Shown: positions 13,836-22,206 of the stretch, piece after piece | Numbering within the stretch: position 1 is the stretch's first letter | Layout of the letters: the number at the start of each line of letters is the position of its first letter | Assembly: GCA_903819595.1 (NCBI GenBank) | Contig: CAIJED010000004.1 | Location: 1-32,402, forward strand | Origin: an uncultured Methanomicrobiales archaeon | GTDB taxonomy: Archaea; Halobacteriota; Methanomicrobia; Methanomicrobiales; Methanospirillaceae | DNA length: 32,402 nucleotides | Reading direction: 5' to 3' | Made by a program: the position numbers and the translations under genes | The notes under the pieces: generated by a model | Seen by the model: the letters and a program-made list of their open reading frames with translations, nothing else | Databases searched by the model: none | What the model was told of the DNA's origin: nothing

Positions 13836-15623
13836 TTAAATGCCTTTGATGCCCATTATCCTGGTCAGATTGGATAGTGGGTTAGGATATACCAAAGATA
13901 CAGGGGATCCTTTTTGGATCCCGGAACCGGTAGATAACGTGAAGTTCCAGGTTTTCCCCCCGCTTTCTGGTCCATTCATCATTACGTTATCTGCGTTCGT
14001 TCCGATCCGTGTAAAAATATCGAGGTTTATACTTCCCATTTTCCCATCCCTAAAAAAATAATATTCGGGGATCCGGTTCTCATTATCAATGACCGAGAAC
14101 CAGTAAGAGAGTTTGTAGGTCCTTTTATTGTATCCGGTAAGTTCCGGGTAACTCTCGAGATCATGGGTGATGACCATATCAGGTAATTGTTTGTAAATCT
14201 CATCGGTATTAAGGACCTCACCATAAAATTTGACTTTATCCCAACCATGTCCACGATCGTACCATGGAAGTGGCCAGTAATCTTTCGATACGATCATGAC
14301 AATATCTGCGGCATCAATAATTTTTATGATTGTCCGGACATCTTCGGAGTTTTGCACCTGTACGATTGGCTCGTTTACATCTGCAGGAACAAATGCAACG
14401 TGCCATGTCATGACAATGAGGAATAAACACGTGAGAAGTGCAACAGCCATTTTCTTCTTTGTCATCATGTAAACGGCAACGAAGATCATTGGTAACAGCT
14501 GGTGGATAATGAGCCAGGGGACTTTCTCACCGATTACCGCGTAGGCTGCAAGTGAAAGAATCAACCAGAACAGGCAGAATATAAAAAAATCATCCCGCTT
14601 ATCTTTAAAGATCGCACTGTCCCTGTGGGTTTCCAGCTGCCTGACACTAGCTCCCACAAGTTCACGTGTGGATAATTCAGGTCCTGGTTGCTTCCTGAAC
14701 CGGGATAAAGGTTCGGAAAATATTTTGATGGTATTTTTCAGCCTTGCTCCCGTTCCCGCGTACTGGATAATGCCCACAATCGCAAAGATGAAAATGGGGA
14801 CCTCGTAAAGCAGAAACAGGAGGATATAGAAGAACCATGGCCCACATATACGACACTGGCCGGACATCGCGGTCCAATGGTTCCAGGCATTAATCCATCC
14901 TGTTTCAAGGATCTCGAAATGTGTTCCAAAGGAAGAATACAGGGCTGCGAGAATAGCAACTGCTAGAAGGATACCGATCAAAGCGTCGCGTTTCCAGGTC
15001 TTTGGCAACACAATTTTCTTACTTGCAATAAGGTAAAGCCCGAAGACCAGAAAGATCAGGAGGAATATCGGCATATCCTCTTTGAGGGCCATCCCACCGG
15101 CCACCCCTATTCCGGTCAGCAATGCAAATCGCAGCTTTCCGGAATTCAGGTAATAGAGCAGGGCAACAAGGATCAACAAGGTAAAAAAAAGTTCGAAAAC
15201 GTCATGGCGGAGGAACCGAGAGAAAAAGACAAGGTCCGGTGAAATTGCGACGAACAGCGCCGCGACAATCGCCTGCTTCTCATCGAGGTACCCAAGCCGG
15301 TAAATATAATAAACGAGTGGGATTAGCAGTGTGCCAAACAGGGCTGGGAGAAGGCGGGCGATGAGGTCCGACTGGCCCAGCAACCAGAACATTCCAGCAG
15401 TCAGGTAATACAGTAGTGGACCGTGGTACATCGGGTCATAGACATATGCCCCCTTTGTCACGAGTTCATAGGAGAACCATGCGTGAATTGCCTCATCATG
15501 GTGGAAAAGTTTCAGGTCCAGAAAAGCGAACCGGAGTGTAATTGCGAGGAGTATTATTAAAATAAAGCATCGATTAAAAGAGAGCCTTTTTGTAATTCCA
15601 TGGAAAAAATTGGCGACTGACAC
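13836..15623 (-). CDS. GT39-type membrane glycosyltransferase, TIGR03663 (Agl23-like) family
   Basis: A 595-residue membrane protein with roughly eleven or twelve helices and a soluble C-terminal part (about 440-595). The first outer loop carries the acidic pair D43-E44 in HHDEAIHAWFSYELVTKG, followed by DPMYHGPLLYYLTAG. This is the signature of the TIGR03663 family, which is related to GT-C dolichyl-phosphate-sugar-using transferases and is called flippase-associated Agl23 in some annotations. It probably adds a sugar to a lipid or protein on the outer face of the membrane; the acceptor is unknown. The start is GTG at 15623, with GAGG upstream and only eight bases after the S10 stop, so it is probably co-transcribed with elongation factor 1-alpha and S10. 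Confidence 0.85.
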   Translation of the reverse strand: MSVANFFHGITKRLSFNRCFILIILLAITLRFAFLDLKLFHHDEAIHAWFSYELVTKGAYVYDPMYHGPLLYYLTAGMFWLLGQSDLIARLLPALFGTLLIPLVYYIYRLGYLDEKQAIVAALFVAISPDLVFFSRFLRHDVFELFFTLLILVALLYYLNSGKLRFALLTGIGVAGGMALKEDMPIFLLIFLVFGLYLIASKKIVLPKTWKRDALIGILLAVAILAALYSSFGTHFEILETGWINAWNHWTAMSGQCRICGPWFFYILLFLLYEVPIFIFAIVGIIQYAGTGARLKNTIKIFSEPLSRFRKQPGPELSTRELVGASVRQLETHRDSAIFKDKRDDFFIFCLFWLILSLAAYAVIGEKVPWLIIHQLLPMIFVAVYMMTKKKMAVALLTCLFLIVMTWHVAFVPADVNEPIVQVQNSEDVRTIIKIIDAADIVMIVSKDYWPLPWYDRGHGWDKVKFYGEVLNTDEIYKQLPDMVITHDLESYPELTGYNKRTYKLSYWFSVIDNENRIPEYYFFRDGKMGSINLDIFTRIGTNADNVMMNGPESGGKTWNFTLSTGSGIQKGSPVSLVYPNPLSNLTRIMGIKGI

Positions 15624-15631
15624 GCCGTCCC

Positions 15632-15940
15632 TCAGCTCTCAAGAACGATCTCAATGCCGATATCTTTCGGGACCTGTGTGCGCATCAACTGGCGGAGGGC
15701 ACGCTCATCTGCATCCATATCGATCAGTCTCTTATGGACTCGCATCTGCCAGCGGTCCCATGTTGCAGTCCCCTCTCCATCCGGGCTCTTCCTGATTGGG
15801 ACAACCAGTTTCTTGGTCGGGAGTGGGATAGGACCCGCCAGATTCACGCCTGTGCGTTCCGCGATCTCCTTGATACGGTTGCATACCATCTCTACTTTTT
15901 TAAAATCTGTGCCTGTCAGGCGTATTCTGGCTTTTTGCAT
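15632..15940 (-). CDS. rps10: Small-subunit ribosomal protein S10
   Basis: A 102-residue small-subunit protein. The family motifs are clear: [19 protein letters not shown] at the start, [20 protein letters not shown] in the middle, and [13 protein letters not shown] at the end. ATG at 15940 is preceded by GGTGA at seven bases. It follows elongation factor 1-alpha by 27 bases, the usual archaeal order, and is followed eight bases later by a membrane glycosyltransferase gene. Confidence 0.97.
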   Translation of the reverse strand: MQKARIRLTGTDFKKVEMVCNRIKEIAERTGVNLAGPIPLPTKKLVVPIRKSPDGEGTATWDRWQMRVHKRLIDMDADERALRQLMRTQVPKDIGIEIVLES

Positions 15941-15967
15941 AACGTTTCACCAAAAAATGTATTGATA

Positions 15968-17251
15968 TTATCTCATCTGTTTGGGCTGAACCGCAATACA
16001 CATGCCTGCTGCAATTGTCTGGCCCATATCACGGATGGCAAACCTGCCTAGTTGCGGGAGATCCTTTACGTTCTCGATGACCATTGGCTTTGTGGGCTTG
16101 ATCTGAACAATTGCCGCATCTCCTGATTTCAGGAATGTCGGATTCTCTTCCTTGGTCTGGCCGGTACGTGGGTCAAGTTTCCGTTTCAGTTCGACAAATG
16201 TGCACGCGGTCTGTGTCGTGTGACAGTGGAATACCGGGGTGTAACCAACGGTGATTGCACTGGGGTGCTGGAGAATGACGATCTGTGCAGTAAATTCGTC
16301 AGCGACTGTCGGTGGTGCCTCGGCCGGACCACATACATCACCGCGGCGGATGTCCCCTTTACCAAGACCACGGACATTGAACCCGACGTTGTCACCAGGT
16401 AATGCCTGTGGGATTTCTTCGTGGTGCATCTCAATAGACTTGATTTCCCCGTCCTTGTTGGCGGGCTGGAAGGAAACCTTCATTCCTTTCTTCATGATGC
16501 CTGTCTCAACACGACCGACCGGGACTGTCCCGATACCGGAAATACTGTAGACGTCCTGGATTGGAAGTCGGAATGGCTTGTCGGTAGGTTTTTCCGGCTC
16601 TTTTAACGTGTCGAGTGCCTCGAGGAGTGTCGGACCCGTATACCATGGGGTATCTGGACTCTTTACCTTGAGGTTCGCGCCGGCAAGAGCGCTGATGGGG
16701 ATGAAAAGAATTTCCGCCGGCTTGTATCCAACCATCGAGAGGAGTGCCGAGAGATCTTTCTTGACCTCCTCAAACCGCTTCTGGTCGTAGGGCGGTTTAA
16801 GGGCATCCATCTTGTTGATTGCGATAATGAGCTGGGTGATACCGAGCGTCCTTGAAAGGAAAACATGCTCCTTTGTCTGGTCCATGACACCATCAGAAGC
16901 TGCGACGACAAGTACTGCCGCATCAGCCTGTGATGCACCGGTGATCATGTTCTTGACGAAGTCTCTGTGACCTGGACAGTCAACGACGGTAAAGTAGAAC
17001 TTTGCCGTATCGAACCGCTTGTGAGCGATATCAATGGTGATACCCCGTTCTCTCTCTTCCTTTAAGTTATCCATAACCCAGGCAAATTCGAATGTTGCCT
17101 TTCCTTTCGATTCGGCTTCTTTACGGTACCCTTCGATAATGTGCGCGGGTACAGCTCCAGTCTCGAACATCATGCGACCCACGCAGGTAGACTTCCCGTG
17201 GTCAATGTGTCCGATGACTGCCAGATTCATGTGAGGCTTCTCAGCTGCCAT
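15968..17251 (-). CDS. tuf: Translation elongation factor 1-alpha
   Basis: The 427-residue GTPase that carries aminoacyl-tRNA to the ribosome. All G motifs are present: GHIDHGKST (P-loop), DCPGH, NKMD, and ISALAGANL. The effector region RERGITID and the C-terminal beta-barrel domains complete a normal archaeal EF-1A. Two in-frame ATG codons are possible. GGAGG abuts the one at 17257, whereas it lies at a proper six-base distance from the one at 17251, so I chose 17251 ([10 protein letters not shown]). It heads the operon with rps10 and the GT39-type transferase. A TATA-like element at 17325-17333 may drive it. Confidence 0.97.
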   Translation of the reverse strand: MAAEKPHMNLAVIGHIDHGKSTCVGRMMFETGAVPAHIIEGYRKEAESKGKATFEFAWVMDNLKEERERGITIDIAHKRFDTAKFYFTVVDCPGHRDFVKNMITGASQADAAVLVVAASDGVMDQTKEHVFLSRTLGITQLIIAINKMDALKPPYDQKRFEEVKKDLSALLSMVGYKPAEILFIPISALAGANLKVKSPDTPWYTGPTLLEALDTLKEPEKPTDKPFRLPIQDVYSISGIGTVPVGRVETGIMKKGMKVSFQPANKDGEIKSIEMHHEEIPQALPGDNVGFNVRGLGKGDIRRGDVCGPAEAPPTVADEFTAQIVILQHPSAITVGYTPVFHCHTTQTACTFVELKRKLDPRTGQTKEENPTFLKSGDAAIVQIKPTKPMVIENVKDLPQLGRFAIRDMGQTIAAGMCIAVQPKQMR

Positions 17252-17324
17252 AACCATCCTCCGATAAATATCCGACTGCCTCTCTACAGCCTATTTATGC
17301 GAGTATTACTTATTGGAGACGCAT

Positions 17325-17333
17325 GTATATTAA
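17325..17333 (-). promoter_or_regulatory. TATA-like element of the EF-1-alpha operon
   Basis: The minus strand reads TTAATATAC about 74 bases before the chosen start. It would give a leader of roughly 50 bases that contains the GGAGG site. Other AT-rich stretches nearby make the assignment tentative. Confidence 0.3.
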
Positions 17334-17425
17334 TCATTTCGATTAGCCCGAATGGCGGCAAATCCCCGGATTTTCAAGTAAACCGGTAGAGTGATATTTC
17401 GAAATGATGTATCTTCCGGGTAGCT

Positions 17426-17725
17426 ATGAAGACATTACCGATGCACCGTGAAGAAAAAAGAAGTGACATAACCGTTGAATGCAGCACTGGATTACTATCC
17501 GTGTACCGATACTGCGCATACTGCAAGCACTGCCATGGTGTCCGTATCGGACCACGGGTATACCCGTCACCCCAGGAACTGGTCTGGAATAAAATCCAGC
17601 GTGGTGCACCGGATGACGAAGGGCTGATGAATGCGGCCCTCCAGTTTAACCTGCTTGTCCGGGATGGTGACGCAATTGAATGTGGTGATGACGCGGGTGC
17701 CGGATATCAGAGTCGGTACAAGTGA
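17426..17725 (+). CDS. Small cysteine-containing protein of unknown function
   Basis: A 99-residue frame, ATG at 17426 to TGA, with no overlapping gene on the other strand. I do not recognise the family. The most striking part is YRYCAYCKHCHG (about residues 28-39), a C-x2-C-x2-C-x-G cluster with a histidine that could bind zinc or an iron-sulfur cluster; another two cysteines lie at residues 19 and about 86. The ribosome binding site is weak. It ends 11 bases before the end of the convergent sulfite-reductase-like gene. Its base composition and amino-acid make-up look protein-coding, so I regard it as probably real, but homology support is needed. Confidence 0.5.
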   Translation: MKTLPMHREEKRSDITVECSTGLLSVYRYCAYCKHCHGVRIGPRVYPSPQELVWNKIQRGAPDDEGLMNAALQFNLLVRDGDAIECGDDAGAGYQSRYK

Positions 17726-17736
17726 ATTTCCAGTGG

Positions 17737-18621
17737 TTATTCTATTTCGGCCATTTCTTTTTCAACTGCCATCTTTGATATGATCTCGGATTTGAACTTC
17801 TCGAACTGGAGTTCGTCCATCTGCTCATGGAGGTGCCTGCCACTCCAGGCCCTGCGGTAAATCCAGTTTATCACTTTTTCAACAACTACTACCACGTCTT
17901 CAGGTTCAGAGAGTGAGATTAACTCACGACCGATATGAGGGTGCCGTCCCCTGCGTCCCCCAACGGTAATCATGTAACGGACCCCCCTAGATTTTAAGAG
18001 GTCAAACGGGCAGGACCGGACGCAGGTACCGCAGCTGATGCACAGGTCTTCGTTCAGTACAGATATCCCATTTTTAATACTGATTGCCTCCTCCCGGCAA
18101 TACTCTACACAACTACCGCAACCGGTACAAAGCCCCGGAGTTCTCAGGGGGTCGACTCTGCCGCTGATACCGATTTCGTTCAACATCGGGCTTGTGCAGC
18201 CATTCGGACACCCCGAAATAGAAATCCGTACCTTCACTGGCATTTCCTTCCCGAAAAGGCGCTGGTCGATCATTTTTGCCAGCATACCCGAATCGATATT
18301 TGCAAAAACACAACGTTCGAGGCCTGGGCAGGCAACAATATTTACCACTTCGTCCCGTTCAGATCCAATTGGAGTCCCGTTCTTTTCAAGGTCTGCTGCA
18401 AGTTTTGGTAGAATTTTTGGATCCACATGCGGGATCTCGATCGTCTGCCGGGTAGTAAGGTGGACCATGTCCTTACCATATCGTTTCATGATTCTGGCAA
18501 TACCCCTGACCTGTTCCAATGTAATAATTCCTGCTGGAATTCGCGTCCTGACGGTACAGAAATCGGCATTCCGCTCGGTTATCACACCGCCTTTCATATG
18601 TATCTCGGTATCACGCTTCAT
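17737..18621 (-). CDS. Dissimilatory sulfite reductase-like protein with siroheme and two ferredoxin clusters
   Basis: A 294-residue redox protein. After the nitrite/sulfite reductase half-domain come the siroheme-[4Fe-4S] ligands, C98-x5-C104 (ACPGLERC) and C138-x3-C142 (SGCPNGCTSP). A ferredoxin insert with two complete [4Fe-4S] motifs follows (C165, C168, C171, C175 and C194, C197, C200, C204). Compact single-subunit proteins of this design are common in methanogens and are known as Dsr-like proteins. Some relatives reduce sulfite, but for most the substrate (sulfite, nitrite or another) is not established. ATG at 18621 is preceded by GTGATCC, matching the anti-Shine-Dalgarno; a GTG at 18630 is the alternative. 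It is followed on the minus side by no partner, and a cobalamin cluster lies upstream. Confidence 0.88.
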   Translation of the reverse strand: MKRDTEIHMKGGVITERNADFCTVRTRIPAGIITLEQVRGIARIMKRYGKDMVHLTTRQTIEIPHVDPKILPKLAADLEKNGTPIGSERDEVVNIVACPGLERCVFANIDSGMLAKMIDQRLFGKEMPVKVRISISGCPNGCTSPMLNEIGISGRVDPLRTPGLCTGCGSCVEYCREEAISIKNGISVLNEDLCISCGTCVRSCPFDLLKSRGVRYMITVGGRRGRHPHIGRELISLSEPEDVVVVVEKVINWIYRRAWSGRHLHEQMDELQFEKFKSEIISKMAVEKEMAEIE

Positions 18622-18686
18622 CTGGATCACTCTTTTTTTTATATCGTTCTTAAACTGTGTGATAGTTCTGGCTGTTTTTCCTTAGA

Positions 18687-19403
18687 TCAGATTAGTACTA
18701 CGGCGATAATGACCAGGGCCCTCGTGATCTCATTTGAGGCACCGACAACATCCCCGTTCACACCGCCAAAAGCCCTTGTGGCGACAGACCGCAGGATAAG
18801 TGGCACAACTACCATGGATACGGCGGCTGCAGCTAGTTTCAAGGGTGAGAGTGGCAACAATACAAGGGGAAGGCAGAGAATAGCGGCGTACAACACAAAT
18901 CCCGGATGGCTCTGTTCGTGGAGGTATGCATGGATGCCCTGCCGGAACGGTTTACCTGACACCGTGAGGAGGGCCATCGAAAATTTTGCGCACACCTCTG
19001 ACAGGATCAGTACCCAGATGATCGGATATGCCGCTTGAAGGCCCGCCCAGGTGATTAGGACAATTGAAACGGCGAGGGCAAATGCACCTGTTCCAATCTG
19101 CCGATCGGTGAGAGCGCAGATACGTTTTTCTTTCCCCCCGTGCGCCATCAGGCCATCACCAAGGTCCAGAAGCCCGTCAAAATGGTTGCAGCCTGTAATC
19201 AGAAGGAGAGCTGCGATGGCAACCGCAGCTGCGATGGCTGGGTCAGTTATCCAGAAAGATACGAGTGCGGCGAACCCTCCCGTCACGTAACCTGCGAGAG
19301 GGTACAGCCACGTCCTTTTTGCAAACAGGAGAAACGCCTGTGGTTTCCCAAGCGGTAGGACTGTGCAGAACTGCAGCAGGGCGATGATCGATTTCACGCA
19401 CAT
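18687..19403 (-). CDS. cobS: Adenosylcobinamide-GDP ribazoletransferase (cobalamin synthase)
   Basis: A 238-residue integral membrane enzyme that joins adenosylcobinamide-GDP to alpha-ribazole (phosphate) in the last stage of cobalamin synthesis. The metal-binding motif is visible as GCNHFDGLLDLGDGLMAHG (H74, D76, D80, D83), and several hydrophobic helices follow. The length is slightly short of the bacterial enzyme but normal for archaea. ATG at 19403 lies inside the last ten bases of cobZ, so the two genes are translationally coupled. Methanogens need cobamides for methyl transfer by the Mtr complex, which explains a complete lower-ligand set here. Confidence 0.93.
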   Translation of the reverse strand: MCVKSIIALLQFCTVLPLGKPQAFLLFAKRTWLYPLAGYVTGGFAALVSFWITDPAIAAAVAIAALLLITGCNHFDGLLDLGDGLMAHGGKEKRICALTDRQIGTGAFALAVSIVLITWAGLQAAYPIIWVLILSEVCAKFSMALLTVSGKPFRQGIHAYLHEQSHPGFVLYAAILCLPLVLLPLSPLKLAAAAVSMVVVPLILRSVATRAFGGVNGDVVGASNEITRALVIIAVVLI

Positions 19404-19843
19404 TCAAAACATTCTGTATAGAGGCGCGAGGTGCATCCTGCAATTAGTCCTGCCACGGCATCATCAAGGAACGGTCCCAGCGTGCTGAGAATGCCTGGCT
19501 TTTTCTGGTCATAGCGGGTGAATTCAAACCGGGCGTAAGTTCCGCCGATACATTCGGCAATTGCCATGCCAATAATCTCATCCGCGAGGAGGAAGACCGG
19601 GTCGTCTTTTATCTCAGAGTTCTTCCGCTTCAAGTAAAGTTCGTCCTCGAGAAGGATGGCACCGAGTAACAGGGAAGATACATTCGGGTCATTGTAACTC
19701 TTCAGGATCTTGTCGTGCAGTACACCACGTGCATCGGCAGCCTCCATTCCATGTCCCACGTACAATTCCATCGCACTTTCAACGATTGCCGTCGTGGTTA
19801 TTCCTTTCTCCAGCAGGCGCTGCTCAATTTCAAACATTACCAT
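19394..19843 (-). CDS. cobZ: Alpha-ribazole phosphatase CobZ (PgpA-like fold)
   Basis: A 149-residue protein of the phosphatidylglycerophosphatase A-like fold. Archaeal CobZ, characterised in Methanosarcina, removes the 5'-phosphate of the alpha-ribazole moiety. Conserved acidic residues are seen in LEDELYLKRK, ADEIIGMAIAE and GPFLDDAVAGLIAGC. ATG at 19843 was chosen because GGGAG lies eight bases upstream; another ATG is at 19837, and the frame extends upstream to 19882 without a good site. It overlaps cobS by ten bases. Position next to cobS and divergent from cobT favours the cobalamin role over lipid phosphatase activity. Confidence 0.88.
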   Translation of the reverse strand: MVMFEIEQRLLEKGITTTAIVESAMELYVGHGMEAADARGVLHDKILKSYNDPNVSSLLLGAILLEDELYLKRKNSEIKDDPVFLLADEIIGMAIAECIGGTYARFEFTRYDQKKPGILSTLGPFLDDAVAGLIAGCTSRLYTECFECA

Positions 19844-20010
19844 AATAGTTCTCCCGCCAGTAATTATACGGTGCGATTGCATTGCAGGTGAGTAGAACTT
19901 CTGCTTGGCCCGGGATTTTTTTGGACTCCCGGGAAACCTTGATGGTTAAAAACCAATGATAATAAAGATGCGATAGAGTAAAGGCACCATCGTCTTTAGG
20001 TATGATAAAA

Positions 20011-21021
20011 ATGGTCTTCGTTAATCGTTCAGGTTTGAAAAAGGCAGATGCCCCGCTTTTCGTTGGTATTCTTGCTAATACAATGCTTTCTGTCGTTCCG
20101 GGTGTTTCCGGTGCCGGGCCAACTGCAGAAAAAACCCTTCTCACACCGGTGCTCGACGCGGAACTGATTACAAACGGGGCCATCACCAGTATGCCTGTCA
20201 GGCCGAATACCCCAACCGGCTGCCCGACGCCAGCCACGATTACAAGGGCGATGATGGAGCTCCTTGGCATGACTCCCGTTTTTGTCAATGCAGGGCTCGT
20301 GCATACTCCAACGGTCCCCTGTCTGGAAATCTATAGTTCTCCTGGAGGCGACCCCCGGTATTCTGACGCTGTGCCTGATGCAAATAATATATTTTTAAAA
20401 GGCGAGTCCGTTGGCAGATTTCTATCGCAGTATTCAGATCTTCTCGTCATCGGGGAGTGTGTCCCTGGTGGAACAACCACCGCGCTCTGCGTGTTACGTG
20501 CCCTGGGTTACCCGGCCCGGGTAAGCAGTAGTTATGTGATGAACCCGGTCGGGATCAAAGAGGAGATCTGGAATGCTGTGCAGGCGCGGGTTGGAACCTT
20601 AGGTCCGGGAAATCCCATTGATATAGTCCGGGCCACCGGCGACCCCATGATGGCTGCGGCTGCCGGAATAGTAAGCGGCTGCAAAGGGGCCGTGCTCCTT
20701 GCCGGGGGTACACAGATGCTCGCTGTTGCTGCGATTTTAAAAGCAATGGGTAAAGAAATTCCTGATATTGCGATGACCTGTTATGTCAGGGACGACCCGT
20801 TAGCAGATATTACGAGTACAGGGCAGGCTGTCGGAGCAAGAATTTTCTCCGTTGATCCGGGATTTGAGCAAATCGGTCACCAGGGGCTCGCCCGTTATTG
20901 CATCGGAGAGGTGAAGGAGGGTATGGGTGCCGGAGGCGCGATGTTTCTGGCTCATTTGCAGGGGTTCACTCCTGAACAGATCCGGCACCAGATCTTCTCT
21001 ACTGTCAGCAGGTACCAATGA
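20011..21021 (+). CDS. cobT: Nicotinate-nucleotide--dimethylbenzimidazole phosphoribosyltransferase, archaeal type
   Basis: A 336-residue enzyme of the archaeal CobT (TIGR00303) family. It makes the alpha-ribotide of the cobamide lower ligand from nicotinate mononucleotide and a base. Recognisable segments are GVSGAGPTAEKTLLTPVLDA, NAGLVHTPTVPCLEI, VIGECVPGGTTTALCVLRAL, and a C-terminal GMGAGGAMFLA glycine-rich motif. Two starts are possible, ATG at 20002 and ATG at 20011. The AGGT upstream is too close to the first, so I chose 20011. A TATA-like AT-rich stretch lies around 19957-19966. The gene diverges from cobZ-cobS; the three together cover synthesis and attachment of the nucleotide loop. 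Confidence 0.92.
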   Translation: MVFVNRSGLKKADAPLFVGILANTMLSVVPGVSGAGPTAEKTLLTPVLDAELITNGAITSMPVRPNTPTGCPTPATITRAMMELLGMTPVFVNAGLVHTPTVPCLEIYSSPGGDPRYSDAVPDANNIFLKGESVGRFLSQYSDLLVIGECVPGGTTTALCVLRALGYPARVSSSYVMNPVGIKEEIWNAVQARVGTLGPGNPIDIVRATGDPMMAAAAGIVSGCKGAVLLAGGTQMLAVAAILKAMGKEIPDIAMTCYVRDDPLADITSTGQAVGARIFSVDPGFEQIGHQGLARYCIGEVKEGMGAGGAMFLAHLQGFTPEQIRHQIFSTVSRYQ

Positions 21022-21061
21022 ACAGGAATTATTATCCCTTACATCCAAACTTCTACCGCGA

Positions 21062-21625
21062 ATGCTCCCTATCTATGTAGTCAACAATTTCGGGCAGTTC
21101 AACCACCTGATCCAGAGGATGCTGCGAGACCTTGATATTGACTCGGTGATGATTGGCAATACAACATCCCCTGATGATGTGGGCAGTTCCTGCCGAGGCA
21201 TCATCCTCGGTGGTGGCCCGTCGATTGAAAGGGCTGGTAACTGTAGTGAATACCTGAAACTTGGCCTTCCGGTCCTGGGGATCTGTCTTGGACTCCATGT
21301 GATCGCCACTGCATTTGGTGGAAAAGTTGAACCCGGCAGGTCTGGTGGTTATGGTGCAGTGGATGTTGAGATCATTGATGCCAATGGGATCCTTGCAGGA
21401 TATCCTGAAACGATCAGGGTATGGGCATCTCATGCCGATGAAGTCATCATGGTCCCCCCGGGGTTCACAAGGCTCGCGAAATCTCCAGTCTGTGGAAATG
21501 AGGCTGTTGCGCTTCCGGAAAGGCATATTTATGGTCTTCAGTGGCATCCGGAAGTGAGCCATAGCGAGAACGGGCGTCTGGTATATGAAAATTTTAACTG
21601 CATTACACTCGGAGAGCGTACGTAA
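21062..21625 (+). CDS. guaAA: GMP synthase (glutamine-hydrolysing), amidotransferase subunit A
   Basis: A 187-residue class I glutamine amidotransferase that supplies ammonia to the separate ATP-pyrophosphatase subunit, converting XMP to GMP in the split archaeal enzyme. The catalytic triad is C75 in LGICLGLH plus H162 and E164 in QWHPEVSHS. The N terminus LPIYVVNNFGQFNHLIQR is the family start, which fixes ATG at 21062 although the frame is open further upstream inside cobT. No ribosome binding site is seen. AATTATTA about 30 bases upstream may be a TATA box, suggesting a leaderless message. The partner subunit is not in the window. Confidence 0.94.
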   Translation: MLPIYVVNNFGQFNHLIQRMLRDLDIDSVMIGNTTSPDDVGSSCRGIILGGGPSIERAGNCSEYLKLGLPVLGICLGLHVIATAFGGKVEPGRSGGYGAVDVEIIDANGILAGYPETIRVWASHADEVIMVPPGFTRLAKSPVCGNEAVALPERHIYGLQWHPEVSHSENGRLVYENFNCITLGERT

Positions 21626-21866
21626 GGACCCCCGCGGGTGACAATGGAAAATGAAGTACCACCCTTGTCTGATCATTCCTTTCTCATTTTTACCCAAAAA
21701 CAATTGGGGCATTTTTCGGTTCTCTTCGATTGTGAGGCGTGAGGTCACAAGAAGGAATCCGTCCTTATTTTTCAATGTACTCCATTCCGGAAACCCGTGC
21801 AATTATGGAAACAACCGATGATGCCGGGATTATATCGTAGGCCCATTTCCGGAGTTAGTGGCGCGT

Positions 21867-21888
21867 AAGAAAGTCTGTGCACTTTCTT
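21867..21888. repeat. Perfect 8-base inverted repeat in the guaAA-traB gap
   Basis: AAGAAAGT-CTGTGC-ACTTTCTT forms a clean hairpin with a six-base loop. It lies in the 581-base gap 21626-22206, where I see no convincing gene. The only short frame with a nearby GGTGA is 32 codons at 21644-21742, which I do not trust. The hairpin could be an operator or a remnant; no T tract follows it directly. Confidence 0.35.
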
Positions 21889-22163
21889 CACCGAATGGTT
21901 TTTCCGAAGGAATGATGACGAGGGTTCTTCCAGATTGTCCAAGCTCTTAAAAATTTACAAACCACCCCTCCTTAATTTGCAGGGCCCGTTGATTATCTCC
22001 CAATTCCGATAGTACTGGTGTACCACCTGGTTACTGATCGGGGCAGTTATGTGCTATAACGTGGCATGTGACGTTGCAGTAGTTCTGTCCGTGAAACAAA
22101 ACGACGAAATAGCCGGGGAACATATAGATGAAGAATTGTTCAAAAGGCACAACGTTGCCATCA

Positions 22164-22172
22164 GGTATAATT
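22164..22172 (+). promoter_or_regulatory. TATA box of the TraB-family gene
   Basis: GGTATAATT ends 34 bases before the ATG at 22207. It would give a leader of about ten bases. The fit in sequence and distance is good, but no experimental support is visible. Confidence 0.4.
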
Positions 22173-22206
22173 GCCGTATCAACAGTCAGAGAATCAAGGG
22201 TCATCC

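Noticed and set aside
21053-21802. Minus-strand frame of 249 codons across guaAA and the following gap
   Set aside because: It is mostly antisense to guaAA; the part in the gap shows no recognisable domain and has no good start site.
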